Assembly: GCA_903877935.1 (NCBI GenBank)
Contig: CAIRGA010000135.1
Coordinates: 1-38,443, forward strand
Direction: 5' to 3'
DNA from: an uncultured Hyphomicrobiales bacterium
GTDB lineage: Bacteria; Pseudomonadota; Alphaproteobacteria; Rhizobiales; Beijerinckiaceae
DNA: 38,443 bases
Shown piece after piece: positions 24,660 through 33,437 of this stretch. A model generated the notes under the pieces. It worked only from the letters and a program-made list of their open reading frames with translations. It made no database searches and was not told where the DNA came from. Position numbers and translations under genes: made by a program. Each line of letters begins with the position of its first letter. The stretch's first letter is position 1.

Positions 24660-25664
24660 ATGACGTCGCGCGTTTCTGTTCGTCTGCCTATTTTGGCAGC
24701 TTGTGTTGGCCTTTCATTCGGTGCATCGGCAGCGGATCTGACGGTTTATGACGCGCTCGATTTTGCGCCGACGGTCGTGAAAGCCTTTACCGCGAAGACG
24801 GGCATCACGGTTGATGTTGTTGAGCCGGGTAGCACGGGTGAGGTGCTGGGTAAGATTGCCGCGGAAGGTGATAATCCACAATTTGATATTGTGTGGGTTG
24901 ATGGCTCTGCCGTGATGGAGCGCATGATGCGCGATCATATCCTTCAGGCTGTTCCTGATGACGCGATCAGCAGCGTGAAATACACCGAGATGGGTAAGGC
25001 TTTGTTGCCTAAGAGCCATTCTTTCGTGCCAACGGGCGCGAGCACAACGGCTATCGAAGTGAATACGAAAAAAGTGCCCGCCGATCAGACGCCAAAATCT
25101 TGGGCTGATCTCGAGAAATTCGCCGGCAAAGTAGCTGCGAAAGATCCAAATCTTTCTGGTCCAGCCTATCAATGGCTCGCCGGATATTTCCAGACGAACG
25201 GCGTCGACACGGGCAAGGCGCTTTTGGAGAAAGTGCTCACGAATAAGGCCCTTGCGGGTCTTTCAAGTGGCGGTAAAGTCAATAAGGCAATCCTGACCGG
25301 CGATGCAGTTGTCGGCATCAATCAAGACAGCGGCATCATCGCAAAAGCGAAGGCGGGTGAGCCTGTCGTCGCGGTATATCCGACGGACGGCTCTGTTGCC
25401 TTGCCGATCGGCCTCGGGATTAGCGCGAAGACAAAGCATATGGATGCCGTCAAAAAATTCATTGCTTTCGTGACCAGCGCCGAAGGTCAGGCTGCTATGC
25501 AGGCAGGCGATGATACGGACTTTTTCTTTATGCCGATCGTTGAAGGGGTAAAACCTAAGGTTGAACGCCCCGCCGACATCAAGTTCCTTATCCTTGACGA
25601 TGCCAAGGCCGCCATGAACGAGGCTGATTGGAAGCAGTGGTACAAGGCTAAGTTCGTTCCTTGA
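24660..25664 (+). CDS. Fe(3+)-type ABC transporter substrate-binding protein
   Basis: A 334-residue periplasmic binding protein. The signal peptide (MTSRVSVRLPILAACVGLSF) is probably cut after ASA, giving a mature start ADLTVYDALDF. The domain fits the FbpA/AfuA/FutA cluster of iron- or phosphonate-binding proteins: VVKAFTAKTGITVDVVEPGS, FDIVWVDGSAVMERM, PKSWADLEKFAGKV and LPIGLGISAKTKHMDAVKKF. ATG 24660 follows TTGGAG at normal distance; a TTG at 24654 is rejected. It opens a four- or five-gene plus-strand operon. Iron is the family default, but thiamine, putrescine, 2-aminoethylphosphonate or sulfate binding proteins are relatives, and the ligand residues cannot be assigned safely here. Confidence 0.85.
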   Translation: MTSRVSVRLPILAACVGLSFGASAADLTVYDALDFAPTVVKAFTAKTGITVDVVEPGSTGEVLGKIAAEGDNPQFDIVWVDGSAVMERMMRDHILQAVPDDAISSVKYTEMGKALLPKSHSFVPTGASTTAIEVNTKKVPADQTPKSWADLEKFAGKVAAKDPNLSGPAYQWLAGYFQTNGVDTGKALLEKVLTNKALAGLSSGGKVNKAILTGDAVVGINQDSGIIAKAKAGEPVVAVYPTDGSVALPIGLGISAKTKHMDAVKKFIAFVTSAEGQAAMQAGDDTDFFFMPIVEGVKPKVERPADIKFLILDDAKAAMNEADWKQWYKAKFVP

Positions 25665-25703
25665 TCTTGGCTAATATCGTCTGAAAGTATCTTTCCGTTG
25701 ACA

Positions 25704-27521
25704 ATGTTTATGAAGCCAGTGCCAAAGGTCGCGAATATTCCTCGCGGCCTTTTTGCGCGTGCTATCGGTCTTCAAACAATCGTAAACATCGTGTCGATGA
25801 CGCTTGTCTATCTTGTCTTTTTCCTTTTGATTGGACTGCCACTGCTTCTTGTTGTGATGCAGGTGATTTTTCCGGATGTGTTTAATCCGAATAATCCAAA
25901 TTTTCTGATGAGCCTTGGACCGGTGGGTCGAATATTTGTTGTGCCACGCGTCTATCTGGCGATTTTGCATTCTGTTGAACTTGCGAGTCTTGTTGGTATA
26001 TTGGCAACATTGCTGGGTAGTGCTTTTGCATTGATCGTTCAGCGATGCGATATTCCATTTCGAAAGACGGTTGGGATCATCCCTTGGATTGTCTTTCTGA
26101 CACCCGCTTATTTGAAAACCGTTGCTTGGGTGTTACTGATGTCACCCGGCGGATACCTTGCAGAATTTGGACTTTTGCCGCCGCTCTCGGGAAGCCTATT
26201 TTTTGCTTTCCCCGGTCTTACCCTTGTTCATGCCTTGGGCCTTTTTCCATTTGCAACGTTTATCGTTGGTAATGCTTTGCGAGGCCTGGGCAGTGAGATG
26301 GAAGATGCAGCGCGGCTTGGTGGCGTTCCGCTTTGGCGGGTTTGGATGAACATTAATCTGCCTTTGTTAGCACCCGCGTTGGCGTTGAGTTTTATCGCCA
26401 TCTTCGCTCAAGTTTTGTCGGATTTCGGCCTCGCATCAACGATTGCCCGCATGTCTAATTTTGGCGTTTTGACCTACGAAATTTATGCTGCGACGAGTTC
26501 TTATCCGATCGACTTTCCGCTGGCTGGCACGCAATCTTTGGTGCTGCTTTTACTTGTCACAATTGCGGTATTGATCGATCGTTTATTACGTCGAAAAGAC
26601 GAATTAAAATTGATATCAGGCCGCTCGCGTCCATCGCGCGATTATGATTTGGGCTATTGGCGCTATGGCGTGACCGCCTTGGCCTTTCTTGTCGCTTTCC
26701 TTGCTCTTTTCTTGCCGCTTGGAGCCGTGATCATTCGCGCGTTAACCCGAACGCTAAGCGATGGCATGGCGCTGCATAATTTTACGCTGACCCATTTGAT
26801 GGAGGCGGGCAATATTCATTCGCTTGCCTTTGCGGCCTTGAGCAACAGTCTGCGCTATGCCGCACTTGCCGCCTTTATTTCATGCGCGGCCGCTGTCTTG
26901 CTTGCACTTCAACTAGAGGGGCCTGGCAAATTTATGCGCGCTTCGGTGATGAGCCTCGCGCTTGCCTCCGTAGCCATTCCCGGCATCGTGTTTGGCTTTG
27001 GTTACATTTTAATGTGGAACCGGTTGCCTTTATTTAAGGCCAGTGTCTTTCCGCATTATGGCGACGCATCCTTGTTGATCACTGGGTATATCGGCGTTGC
27101 TATTCCCTATGCGCTGATTGTGGTTATGGCGTCGATTGGGCAATTGGCACCGAGCCTAAATGATTCAGCGCGTCTGTTTGGTGTTGGTGGTTTTCGCCGT
27201 GTGATGCGCATAACCTTACCCTTAATCGGATTTAGCATTCTAACTGGCTTCATCTTGAATTTTATCCATATCATGTTTGAATTGCCCGTTTCGCAAATGC
27301 TGATCCCGCGCACGGAGTCACCGGCACCGATCTATATTTTGCGGCTGCTCAACTACGACAAAGATGGCCTTGCCTGTGCCTTATCGCTTATTTCGATGGT
27401 GATTGCAGGCGGCGCAGCGCTTTTCCTTTGGCTTGTTTTCCGGTGGTTTGCGGCACGCAATGGTGCAGCCAACAACGGTAAATGGATATCAACGCCATCC
27501 TTGGCAGGGGACATGCGATGA
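25704..27521 (+). CDS. Iron-type ABC transporter permease (fused double permease)
   Basis: A 605-residue integral membrane protein with about twelve helices in two homologous halves, the FbpB-like fused form of an ABC importer permease. Each half has an EAA-type coupling loop: EMEDAARLGGVPLWRVWMNINLPLL near residue 210 and SLNDSARLFGVGGFRRVMRITLPLI near 500. The two would sit on the two ATPase subunits. Start choice is uncertain: ATG 25704, ATG 25710 and TTG 25698 are in frame, and the Shine-Dalgarno signal is poor. The gene follows the binding protein after 39 bases and overlaps the ATPase gene by 4 bp. Likely co-regulated with its operon; no clear iron box is seen. Confidence 0.9.
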   Translation: MFMKPVPKVANIPRGLFARAIGLQTIVNIVSMTLVYLVFFLLIGLPLLLVVMQVIFPDVFNPNNPNFLMSLGPVGRIFVVPRVYLAILHSVELASLVGILATLLGSAFALIVQRCDIPFRKTVGIIPWIVFLTPAYLKTVAWVLLMSPGGYLAEFGLLPPLSGSLFFAFPGLTLVHALGLFPFATFIVGNALRGLGSEMEDAARLGGVPLWRVWMNINLPLLAPALALSFIAIFAQVLSDFGLASTIARMSNFGVLTYEIYAATSSYPIDFPLAGTQSLVLLLLVTIAVLIDRLLRRKDELKLISGRSRPSRDYDLGYWRYGVTALAFLVAFLALFLPLGAVIIRALTRTLSDGMALHNFTLTHLMEAGNIHSLAFAALSNSLRYAALAAFISCAAAVLLALQLEGPGKFMRASVMSLALASVAIPGIVFGFGYILMWNRLPLFKASVFPHYGDASLLITGYIGVAIPYALIVVMASIGQLAPSLNDSARLFGVGGFRRVMRITLPLIGFSILTGFILNFIHIMFELPVSQMLIPRTESPAPIYILRLLNYDKDGLACALSLISMVIAGGAALFLWLVFRWFAARNGAANNGKWISTPSLAGDMR

Positions 27522-28504
27522 CGGCCGAATTATTTTGCCATGGTCTCACCAAGCATTTAGGAGGGCGGCCTGTTTTGCAAGCCCTCACGCTTGATGTAAA
27601 GGCGGGTGAGGTCGTATCGCTTTTGGGCGCTAGCGGTTCAGGCAAGACAACCTTGCTTCGCTGTATTGCTGGTTTGATGAATCCTGATTTAGGCACCATT
27701 ACGCTCGACGGTAAGACGGTTTTCGGCAACCAACACTTCATTCCGGCTGAGAAGCGGCGCATTGGAATGGTGTTTCAAGATTATGCACTTTGGCCCCATA
27801 TGACGGTGGCCAATAATCTCAGCTTCGCTTTAAAGTCGCAGCAACTGACGGGTGCTGAAATCCATTCACGCGTCGAGCACGCACTTGAGCTTGCCCGTCT
27901 TGTACCCTTGCGCAACAGACATCCAGCGGAATTGTCGGGCGGTCAGCAGCAACGTGTTGCTATTGCGCGCTGCATTGCAGCGCGACCAAGTTTAATGTTG
28001 TTTGATGAGCCACTGTCGAATTTAGATGCGGCGTTGCGCGAAGATATGCGTACCGAAATGATGGATCTGGTCCGTCATGAAGGCCTTACGGTTGTTTATG
28101 TGACCCATGATCAAAGCGAGGCAATGGCGGTATCGGATCGAATAGCCGTGATGCGAGATGGTATTTTGGCACAATTTGCGAGCCCGCAAGAGGTGTATGA
28201 TCGCCCGGCCAACGCCTTTGTCGCCGGCTTTATTGGCGGTTTCTCGGCTCTTCCGCTGGCGGCGTTTGCGACTGGTGAGGGCTTTCTGGTGGTGCGCCCC
28301 GAAGATGCGTGCCCGGCTGAATCGCATTCGGACATGGTGCTCACCGGACGGGTTATGGCTCGCGCATTTCAAGGAAGGTGCTGGCGCTTGACGCTTGAAA
28401 TTGGTAACACCCGTGTCAAAATCGATTGGCCGATCGATGTCGCTGTCGGTGAGGCATTGGCGTTCTCGCTGCCGCCTGATCGTCGTTTAATTGTTAATCA
28501 CTAA
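27518..28504 (+). CDS. ABC transporter ATP-binding protein of the Fe(3+)-type importer
   Basis: A 328-residue ATPase of the CUT1/FbpC-like group that would power the importer. Walker A LLGASGSGKTTLLRCIAG, Q-loop MVFQDYALWPHMTV, signature ELSGGQQQRVAIARCIAA, Walker B LMLFDEPLSNLDAALR and switch His in VVYVTHDQSEAMAVSD are complete. After residue 235 follows a regulatory TOBE-like domain (FLVVRPEDACPAESH, VLTGRVMARAFQGRCWRLTL). ATG 27518 forms an ATGA overlap with the permease stop and is preferred to an ATG 36 bases upstream. The next gene begins 30 bases later. It acts at the cytoplasmic face of the inner membrane. Confidence 0.93.
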   Translation: MTAELFCHGLTKHLGGRPVLQALTLDVKAGEVVSLLGASGSGKTTLLRCIAGLMNPDLGTITLDGKTVFGNQHFIPAEKRRIGMVFQDYALWPHMTVANNLSFALKSQQLTGAEIHSRVEHALELARLVPLRNRHPAELSGGQQQRVAIARCIAARPSLMLFDEPLSNLDAALREDMRTEMMDLVRHEGLTVVYVTHDQSEAMAVSDRIAVMRDGILAQFASPQEVYDRPANAFVAGFIGGFSALPLAAFATGEGFLVVRPEDACPAESHSDMVLTGRVMARAFQGRCWRLTLEIGNTRVKIDWPIDVAVGEALAFSLPPDRRLIVNH

Positions 28505-28534
28505 CGCGTTAACCCTATCAACATTGAGTACATT

Positions 28535-29290
28535 ATGGACAATCTAACGACCATTACGTCGACCATCCTAACGTCGTTTCTTGCGTCTTTTGTCGAGATC
28601 GTCGAAGCGTTTACAATTGTACTGGCCGTTGGTTTAACCAATACGTGGCGCTCCGCTTTTATCGGGACGGCCTTGGCACTGATCGTGCTGGCGGTGTTGA
28701 TCCTTGTCCTTGGTCCACTTTTGCAGCTTGTGCCACTCACCGCGCTGCAATTTGTTGTTGGCGTGTTGCTGGGTCTCTTCGGTATGCGGTGGCTTAGAAA
28801 AGCAATTCTTCGAGCTTCTGGCTATATTCCCCTGCACGATGAAGAAAAAGCGTTTCGTGAGGAAACCGAGGCGCTGTCGAAACAACGCGGTCTTGGACGA
28901 GCAGATTATTTGGCGATGATTGCCGCTTTCAAAGCCGTATTGCTTGAAGGCGTCGAGGTTGTCTTTATTGTCATTGCTGTTGGCTCGACACATGGCCTTA
29001 CGCTTTATGCGAGCCTTGGTGCTTTGCTTGCCTGCGTGCTCGTGATCGGCACAGGCTTGCTGGTTCATCGCCCATTGGCGCGCGTGCCCGAAAATAGTTT
29101 GAAATTGGTTGTCGGTTTGATGCTGACGAGCTTCAGCGTCTTTTGGACGGGTGAGGGCCTCGGCGTATCATGGCCAGGCGAGGATTTCGCGATTATTTTG
29201 TTCTTCGTCATTTTTTCCGCTTTCTCGGCCATCGCCATTCACCTACTTAAATCGGGCCATTCAGCCGTTGCAAAGGAGCAGACCCTATGA
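28535..29290 (+). CDS. COG4280-like polytopic membrane protein with paired ExxE motifs
   Basis: A 251-residue protein with about six or seven hydrophobic helices. It contains two related units: FVEIVEAFTIVLAVG (residues 19-33) and LLEGVEVVFIVIAVG (136-150). Each has E-x-x-E at the head of a helix, separated by a polar linker rich in charged residues (HDEEKAFREETEALSKQRG, about 101-119). Paired acidic motifs in duplicated helices recall cation carriers such as FTR1 (REGLE) or Gdt1-type proteins, but I cannot claim homology. I recognise it as a predicted membrane protein of the COG4280 kind with no known function. It follows the iron-type ATPase after 30 bases and overlaps the next gene by 4 bp, so it probably belongs to that operon. 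Confidence 0.72.
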   Translation: MDNLTTITSTILTSFLASFVEIVEAFTIVLAVGLTNTWRSAFIGTALALIVLAVLILVLGPLLQLVPLTALQFVVGVLLGLFGMRWLRKAILRASGYIPLHDEEKAFREETEALSKQRGLGRADYLAMIAAFKAVLLEGVEVVFIVIAVGSTHGLTLYASLGALLACVLVIGTGLLVHRPLARVPENSLKLVVGLMLTSFSVFWTGEGLGVSWPGEDFAIILFFVIFSAFSAIAIHLLKSGHSAVAKEQTL

Positions 29291-29505
29291 AAATTCTCTT
29301 GATCATTTGGGAAGAATTCATCGGCATGTTCATTGATGACGGCGCGTTGGCGCTGTTCGCCTTAGCGCTGATTGCCGTGGTTGCGGTTGCTGTTAAATTT
29401 GCGGGCCTTGATCCGTTGGTTGGTGGCGCGTTGCTTGTGCTTGGCTATCTCGCCATCCTAGCCGAAAGCGTTCATCGCTTTGCCGCCAAGAAGCGTGGAT
29501 CGTAG
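29287..29505 (+). CDS. Small two-helix membrane protein, partner of the ExxE protein
   Basis: A 72-residue protein with two hydrophobic helices (about 20-37 and 44-61) after an amphipathic head containing WEEFIGMFIDDGALAL, and a short basic tail (RFAAKKRGS). ATG 29287 overlaps the upstream stop (ATGA), so its translation is coupled to the preceding gene, and the CAAAGGAG before it is a good ribosome-binding site. The family is unknown to me. Its size, overlap and clustered acidic residues suggest a subunit or stabiliser of the preceding membrane protein, which is inference. The coding potential looks real because frame and codon use continue those of the neighbours. Confidence 0.7.
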   Translation: MKILLIIWEEFIGMFIDDGALALFALALIAVVAVAVKFAGLDPLVGGALLVLGYLAILAESVHRFAAKKRGS

Positions 29506-29545
29506 CCAGCCATTCGAGATAGGTTGCGCTTCTCGTTCGAGAAGA

Positions 29546-29621
29546 TGGTGGGCCCGGCAGGACTCGAACCTGCAACCAGACCGTTATGAGCGGCCGGCTC
29601 TAACCATTGAGCTACAGGCCC
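29546..29621 (-). tRNA. tRNA with CAU anticodon, probably tRNA-Ile2 (lysidine type)
   Basis: A complete 76-base cloverleaf with encoded CCA lies on the minus strand. The acceptor stem GGGCCTG pairs with CGGGCCC, the D arm is TAGCTCAATGGTTAGAGC, the anticodon loop is CTCATAA (CAT at 29586-29588) and the T arm is GCAGGTTCGAGTCCTGC. CAU could mean elongator Met or Ile2. The short D loop (one base less than usual Met tRNAs) and a GC-rich acceptor stem starting GGGCC favour Ile2, whose C34 is changed to lysidine to read AUA. Features of the initiator tRNA are absent. Confidence 0.93.
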
Positions 29622-29803
29622 GCCGATCGCGCTTTGTGTGGCGCATCCGTGCGGATGGCGCCTTGATAAACCGGAAGCGGGGTGGCCTGCAATGGTTCAC
29701 AAGGGGCTTTTAGCGGTTCATCACTGAATCCTTGCCCCGAAGCGCGCGCATCGTTACATACGGGCTAACCCTATTTTTCCTTCTGTTTTGGAGTTTCCGA
29801 CGT

Positions 29804-31462
29804 ATGGCGCGCCAATTTATCTATCACATGCAGGGACTGACCAAGACCTGGCCGGGTGGCAAGAAGGTTTTGGATAATATCCATTTGTCCTTCTATCCAG
29901 ACGCAAAAATCGGTGTTTTGGGCGTTAACGGCTCGGGTAAATCGACTTTGCTCAAGATTATGGCTGGAATCGACAAGGAATTTGTCGGCGAAGGCTGGGT
30001 GGCAGATGGCGCGCGTGTCGGCTATCTCGCGCAGGAGCCGCCGCTGGATGAGACGCTTGATGTGCGCGGCAATGTGATGATTGGCGTGGCGCCACAAAAG
30101 GCTATTCTCGACCGTTACAACGATCTCGCCATGAATTATTCGGACGAGACCGCGGACGAGATGACGAAATTGCAAGACGAGATCGAAGCCAAGGGCCTAT
30201 GGGATCTCGACAGCAAGGTCGACCAAGCCATGGATGCCTTGCGCTGCCCGGCGGATGATGCGGACGTCACGAAGCTCTCAGGTGGTGAGCGTCGTCGTGT
30301 GGCTTTGTGCCAATTGCTGCTCGCGCAACCCGAATTGCTCTTGCTCGATGAGCCGACCAACCATTTGGACGCGGAAACGGTTTCATGGCTCGAAGGCCAT
30401 TTGCGGACTTATCCGGGGGCTATTTTGATCGTCACACATGATCGTTACTTCCTCGATAATGTGACGAGCTGGATTTTGGAACTCGATCGTGGTCGCGGTA
30501 TTCCGTACGAAGGCAATTATACGAGCTGGCTCTCGCAGAAACAAAAGCGGCTTATTCAGGAAGGTCGCGAATCTGAGTCGCAACAAAAGGCGCTTGAACG
30601 CGAACAGGAATGGATTTCGCAAAGTCCAAAAGCGCGTCAGGCTAAATCAAAGGCGCGTGTGCAACGCTATGATGATTTGGTGCAAAGGCAGAATGATCGC
30701 GCGTCAGGTCCGAGCGTTGCGCAGATCATTATTCCGGTGGCCGAACGGCTTGGTAACAATGTCATTGATTTTGATGGCTTGTCGAAAGGCTATGGCGATC
30801 GATTGCTGATCGATAATTTGACGTTCAAATTACCGCCCGGTGGTATCGTTGGCGTGATCGGTCCGAACGGCGCTGGTAAAACGACCTTATTCCGTATGAT
30901 CACGGGCCAAGAAAAGCCCGATCAAGGAACGATCACGGTCGGTGAATCGGTGCAGCTTGGATATGTCGACCAATCGCGTGACGCGCTTGATGCTAACAAA
31001 ACCGTTTGGGAGGAAATCTCGGGCGGCAATGAAGTGATTTATCTGGGTAAACGCGAGATCAATTCGCGCGGCTATTGTTCGACCTTTAACTTCAAGGGCG
31101 GCGATCAGCAAAAGAAAGTGGGCATGCTTTCAGGCGGTGAACGTAACCGCGTGCATCTCGCTAAAATGCTGAAAAGCGGTGCTAATCTGTTGCTGCTCGA
31201 TGAGCCGACAAACGATCTCGACGTTGAAACCTTGCGCGCTTTGGAAGAAGCGCTTGAGGATTTTGCCGGTTGCGCCGTGATCATCTCGCATGATCGCTTC
31301 TTCCTCGATCGTATCGCGACCCATATGTTGGCCTTTGAAGGCGACAGCCATGTCGAATGGTTTGAAGGCAATTTCCAAGACTATGAAGAAGACAAGAAGC
31401 GTCGTCTTGGCATTGATTCAACCATACCGAAGCGGATCAAGTATAAGAAGCTGACGCGGTAA
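29804..31462 (+). CDS. ettA: Energy-dependent translational throttle protein EttA (ABC-F)
   Basis: A 552-residue ABC-F ATPase with two nucleotide-binding domains and no membrane part; it binds the ribosomal E site and gates entry into elongation according to the ATP/ADP ratio. Domain 1 has Walker [17 protein letters not shown], signature [16 protein letters not shown] and Walker [13 protein letters not shown]. Domain 2 has [32 protein letters not shown] and [12 protein letters not shown]. The insertion between them (about residues 235-320, rich in Lys, Arg and Gln) is the linker seen in EttA. The family hallmark start [20 protein letters not shown] fixes the ATG at 29804, with TTTTGGAG before it; an upstream extension to 29732 is discarded. 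Confidence 0.95.
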   Translation: MARQFIYHMQGLTKTWPGGKKVLDNIHLSFYPDAKIGVLGVNGSGKSTLLKIMAGIDKEFVGEGWVADGARVGYLAQEPPLDETLDVRGNVMIGVAPQKAILDRYNDLAMNYSDETADEMTKLQDEIEAKGLWDLDSKVDQAMDALRCPADDADVTKLSGGERRRVALCQLLLAQPELLLLDEPTNHLDAETVSWLEGHLRTYPGAILIVTHDRYFLDNVTSWILELDRGRGIPYEGNYTSWLSQKQKRLIQEGRESESQQKALEREQEWISQSPKARQAKSKARVQRYDDLVQRQNDRASGPSVAQIIIPVAERLGNNVIDFDGLSKGYGDRLLIDNLTFKLPPGGIVGVIGPNGAGKTTLFRMITGQEKPDQGTITVGESVQLGYVDQSRDALDANKTVWEEISGGNEVIYLGKREINSRGYCSTFNFKGGDQQKKVGMLSGGERNRVHLAKMLKSGANLLLLDEPTNDLDVETLRALEEALEDFAGCAVIISHDRFFLDRIATHMLAFEGDSHVEWFEGNFQDYEEDKKRRLGIDSTIPKRIKYKKLTR

Positions 31463-31480
31463 GACATTTAATCGATAAAA

Positions 31481-31505
31481 AAAGCGCCCCGTTGGGGCGC
31501 TTTTT
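31481..31505. terminator. Bidirectional terminator between ettA and doxX
   Basis: AAAGCGCCCC (31481-31490) and GGGGCGCTTT (31494-31503) form a perfect 10-bp stem with loop GTT. T residues follow on the plus strand, and a run of A precedes the stem, so the minus strand also has a T tract. It ends ettA and the convergent doxX gene. Confidence 0.92.
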
Positions 31506-31528
31506 CGTTGTTCATTAGAATATTGAAT

Positions 31529-31918
31529 TTACTTCCGGCCGTCGAGCGACCAAGCGCCAGCGCCATTGGCGACGAGCGAAAGGAAGCCGCCCGCAATAGC
31601 GAGGTTCTTCATAAAGTTGATGGCTTGCATCTGATCGCCAAAATTAAAATGGAAGACCAAAGCGGAGAGGATCGTGAAGCCAGCCATCAAAAAGGCAACG
31701 ATACGGGTCTGATAACCAATGGCGATGAGAATGCCGCCGCCGAGCTCCGTCAGAATAACGAGGTAAATAAGAACGCCAGCAAGTGGGATGCCAGCGCTGG
31801 CCATATAGCCCGCCGTTCCATCAATCCCGTTGAGTTTGCCCCAACCTGCCATGACAAAGATAAAAGCCAAGAGGAGCCGTGAGGCCAGCGAAAAGACATT
31901 GGTGAGGGTAGGGTTCAT
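31529..31918 (-). CDS. DoxX family membrane protein
   Basis: A 129-residue inner-membrane protein with four hydrophobic helices, matching the DoxX/YphA family: SLASRLLLAFIFVMAGWGKL at the start, ILTELGGGILIAIGYQTRI in the middle and FMKNLAIAGGFLSLVANG near the end. Family members are small quinone-related or redox-stress membrane proteins whose reaction is mostly unknown. The ATG follows a strong AAGGAGAAG. The gene is monocistronic, convergent with ettA over a shared bidirectional terminator. A TTGCA-N4-TGCAA palindrome lies about 97 bp upstream of the start. Confidence 0.92.
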   Translation of the reverse strand: MNPTLTNVFSLASRLLLAFIFVMAGWGKLNGIDGTAGYMASAGIPLAGVLIYLVILTELGGGILIAIGYQTRIVAFLMAGFTILSALVFHFNFGDQMQAINFMKNLAIAGGFLSLVANGAGAWSLDGRK

Positions 31919-32014
31919 TGAGACTTCTCCTTAAAGTGGTTGGAACGCGAGCGCTCTAAGGTCGGCATAAGCCATGGCAGCCCGGATACCAATTGCCAAA
32001 AACAAAAGCTTATA

Positions 32015-32028
32015 TTGCAATAATGCAA
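32015..32028. promoter_or_regulatory. Operator-like TTGCA-N4-TGCAA palindrome
   Basis: TTGCA (32015-32019) and TGCAA (32024-32028) are perfect half-sites 4 bases apart within an AT-rich patch (TATATTGCAATAATGCAAAA). It lies in the 146-bp gap between the DUF4010 stop and the doxX start, so it would act on doxX. A short palindrome in AT-rich DNA may also be chance. Confidence 0.35.
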
Positions 32029-32064
32029 AATATTATGATCTTCAAAGTAGGTGTGAGTGCAAAA

Positions 32065-33321
32065 TTACACATTCATGACGAGCAGGATGACGCCACCGGA
32101 TGCGATTGCGCCTGCGCTCGTTATGATGGTTCGCCATCCGATATCCGCGCCGCCCGCCCATCCGGCGATGGCGGTTTTTACGAGGGTGTTCATGGCCGCG
32201 GCGATAAAAATGCCATTGCTGGCTATCGCCATTTGGATCGGCGGATCCTGAAGGCGCGCGAAGGCGAGCGTGATTGCATCGACATCCGCAAGCCCCGAAA
32301 GCGCGGCAAGGCCGAGCAAGCCATAGCTGCCGAAATGCCGAGCCGCGAGGCTTGAAAGCAAAATGATGAGGGCGATGAAGAGCGAGAATTGAAGTGCCGA
32401 GGGCAGATCGAACGGGTTTTTCCATTCGATTTTTTGGTGATCGCCGCGCGCGCCCGCAAAGATCATGATAGCGCCACTGCCGCCCTGAACGAGCGCCGCT
32501 ATGCCAAAGACAGGCCAAACAATGACAAAGAGAGGCAGGTTGAGTGCTGCGACAATCAACAGGATTCGGATGCTCATAACAGCACCCGCCAGCGCAATGC
32601 TGCCCGCCATGATGGTGGTTTGGGTGGGATTGTCACGCGCGATTTTCGCAAAGTTCAACGTCGCGGCCGTCGATGAAACCACGCCGCCGGCAAGGGCTGC
32701 CAACAGGACACCTTTTCTTTCACCAAACAGTCGAATGGCAATATAGCCGGAAAACGAAATCGCACAGACAAAGATGGCTAATTCCCAGATGCGCGCGGGA
32801 TTTAACGTATCCCACGGATCGATGGTGCGGTTTGGGATAAAAGGCAGAAACAGAAAGGTCATGGTGATCAGAATGAGGACGGCGCGGACCTCGATCCATT
32901 CCAGCTTTTGAATCCATCCGTGAAGGGTCGCTTTGAGCGCTAACAGCACGGCGGTTGCAGTGGCTGCCGCAATCGCAATTTCGGGCGTTCCTAAAACTGC
33001 ATAGGCGCCAAGCATAAAAGCCATCATGCCGGCCACGACACCGGTGGCGCTGAAATTATGTTCGTCTTGGCTTTCAAGCCAATGGAATAAAGCCGTTACG
33101 CCCGCAAAGCCCAAAAACACAAAGCCGAGCAGCAAGGGGGTCGTTAATTGTCCAACGAGAGCGGTAATGCCGCCCAGCAAACCGGATATGGCATGCGTAC
33201 GAAGACCGGCTGCTCGCTCGCCCTCTTTCTCGGTACGCGCGCTCCAACCGCGCTCAAGCCCGATCAAAAGACCGATGGCAAGCGCGATGGCCAAGCGGGA
33301 AAGTGGAAAATCGAGCACCAT
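32065..33321 (-). CDS. MgtC/SapB-DUF4010 family membrane protein
   Basis: A 418-residue polytopic protein with about twelve hydrophobic helices. The N-terminal 140 residues form an MgtC/SapB domain with the LIGLERGWSAR motif; the remainder matches DUF4010 (ALLAALAGGVVSSTAATLNF and GLLGLAALSGLADVDAITLA). MgtC proteins take part in adaptation to low Mg2+ or acid; the long DUF4010 fusion form has no settled function. The frame is open to 33459, but ATG 33321 follows AAGGAGATA perfectly and starts the hydrophobic N terminus MVLDFPLSRLAIALAIGLLI. It diverges from the AMP nucleosidase gene, with 116 bp between starts. No regulatory RNA leader is seen. Confidence 0.9.
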   Translation of the reverse strand: MVLDFPLSRLAIALAIGLLIGLERGWSARTEKEGERAAGLRTHAISGLLGGITALVGQLTTPLLLGFVFLGFAGVTALFHWLESQDEHNFSATGVVAGMMAFMLGAYAVLGTPEIAIAAATATAVLLALKATLHGWIQKLEWIEVRAVLILITMTFLFLPFIPNRTIDPWDTLNPARIWELAIFVCAISFSGYIAIRLFGERKGVLLAALAGGVVSSTAATLNFAKIARDNPTQTTIMAGSIALAGAVMSIRILLIVAALNLPLFVIVWPVFGIAALVQGGSGAIMIFAGARGDHQKIEWKNPFDLPSALQFSLFIALIILLSSLAARHFGSYGLLGLAALSGLADVDAITLAFARLQDPPIQMAIASNGIFIAAAMNTLVKTAIAGWAGGADIGWRTIITSAGAIASGGVILLVMNV

Positions 33322-33437
33322 TATCTCCTTGCGGAACGTCTTGAGGTCCATCATCTTCCTGTCATGGGACGCGGTCAATGACGAATGCTTCACGCTTTGC
33401 CATAGCGGACGTCGCTCATCGAGGAGAGGAATTTGTA

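Noticed and set aside
28502-28511. Palindrome TAACGCGTTA between the ATPase gene and the ExxE gene
   Set aside because: Only ten bases, overlapping the stop codon, with no flanking symmetry; chance is likely.
29480-29713. Open frame containing ARQDSNLQPDRYERPALTIELQ
   Set aside because: It is the antisense reading of the tRNA gene at 29546-29621, a well-known false protein.
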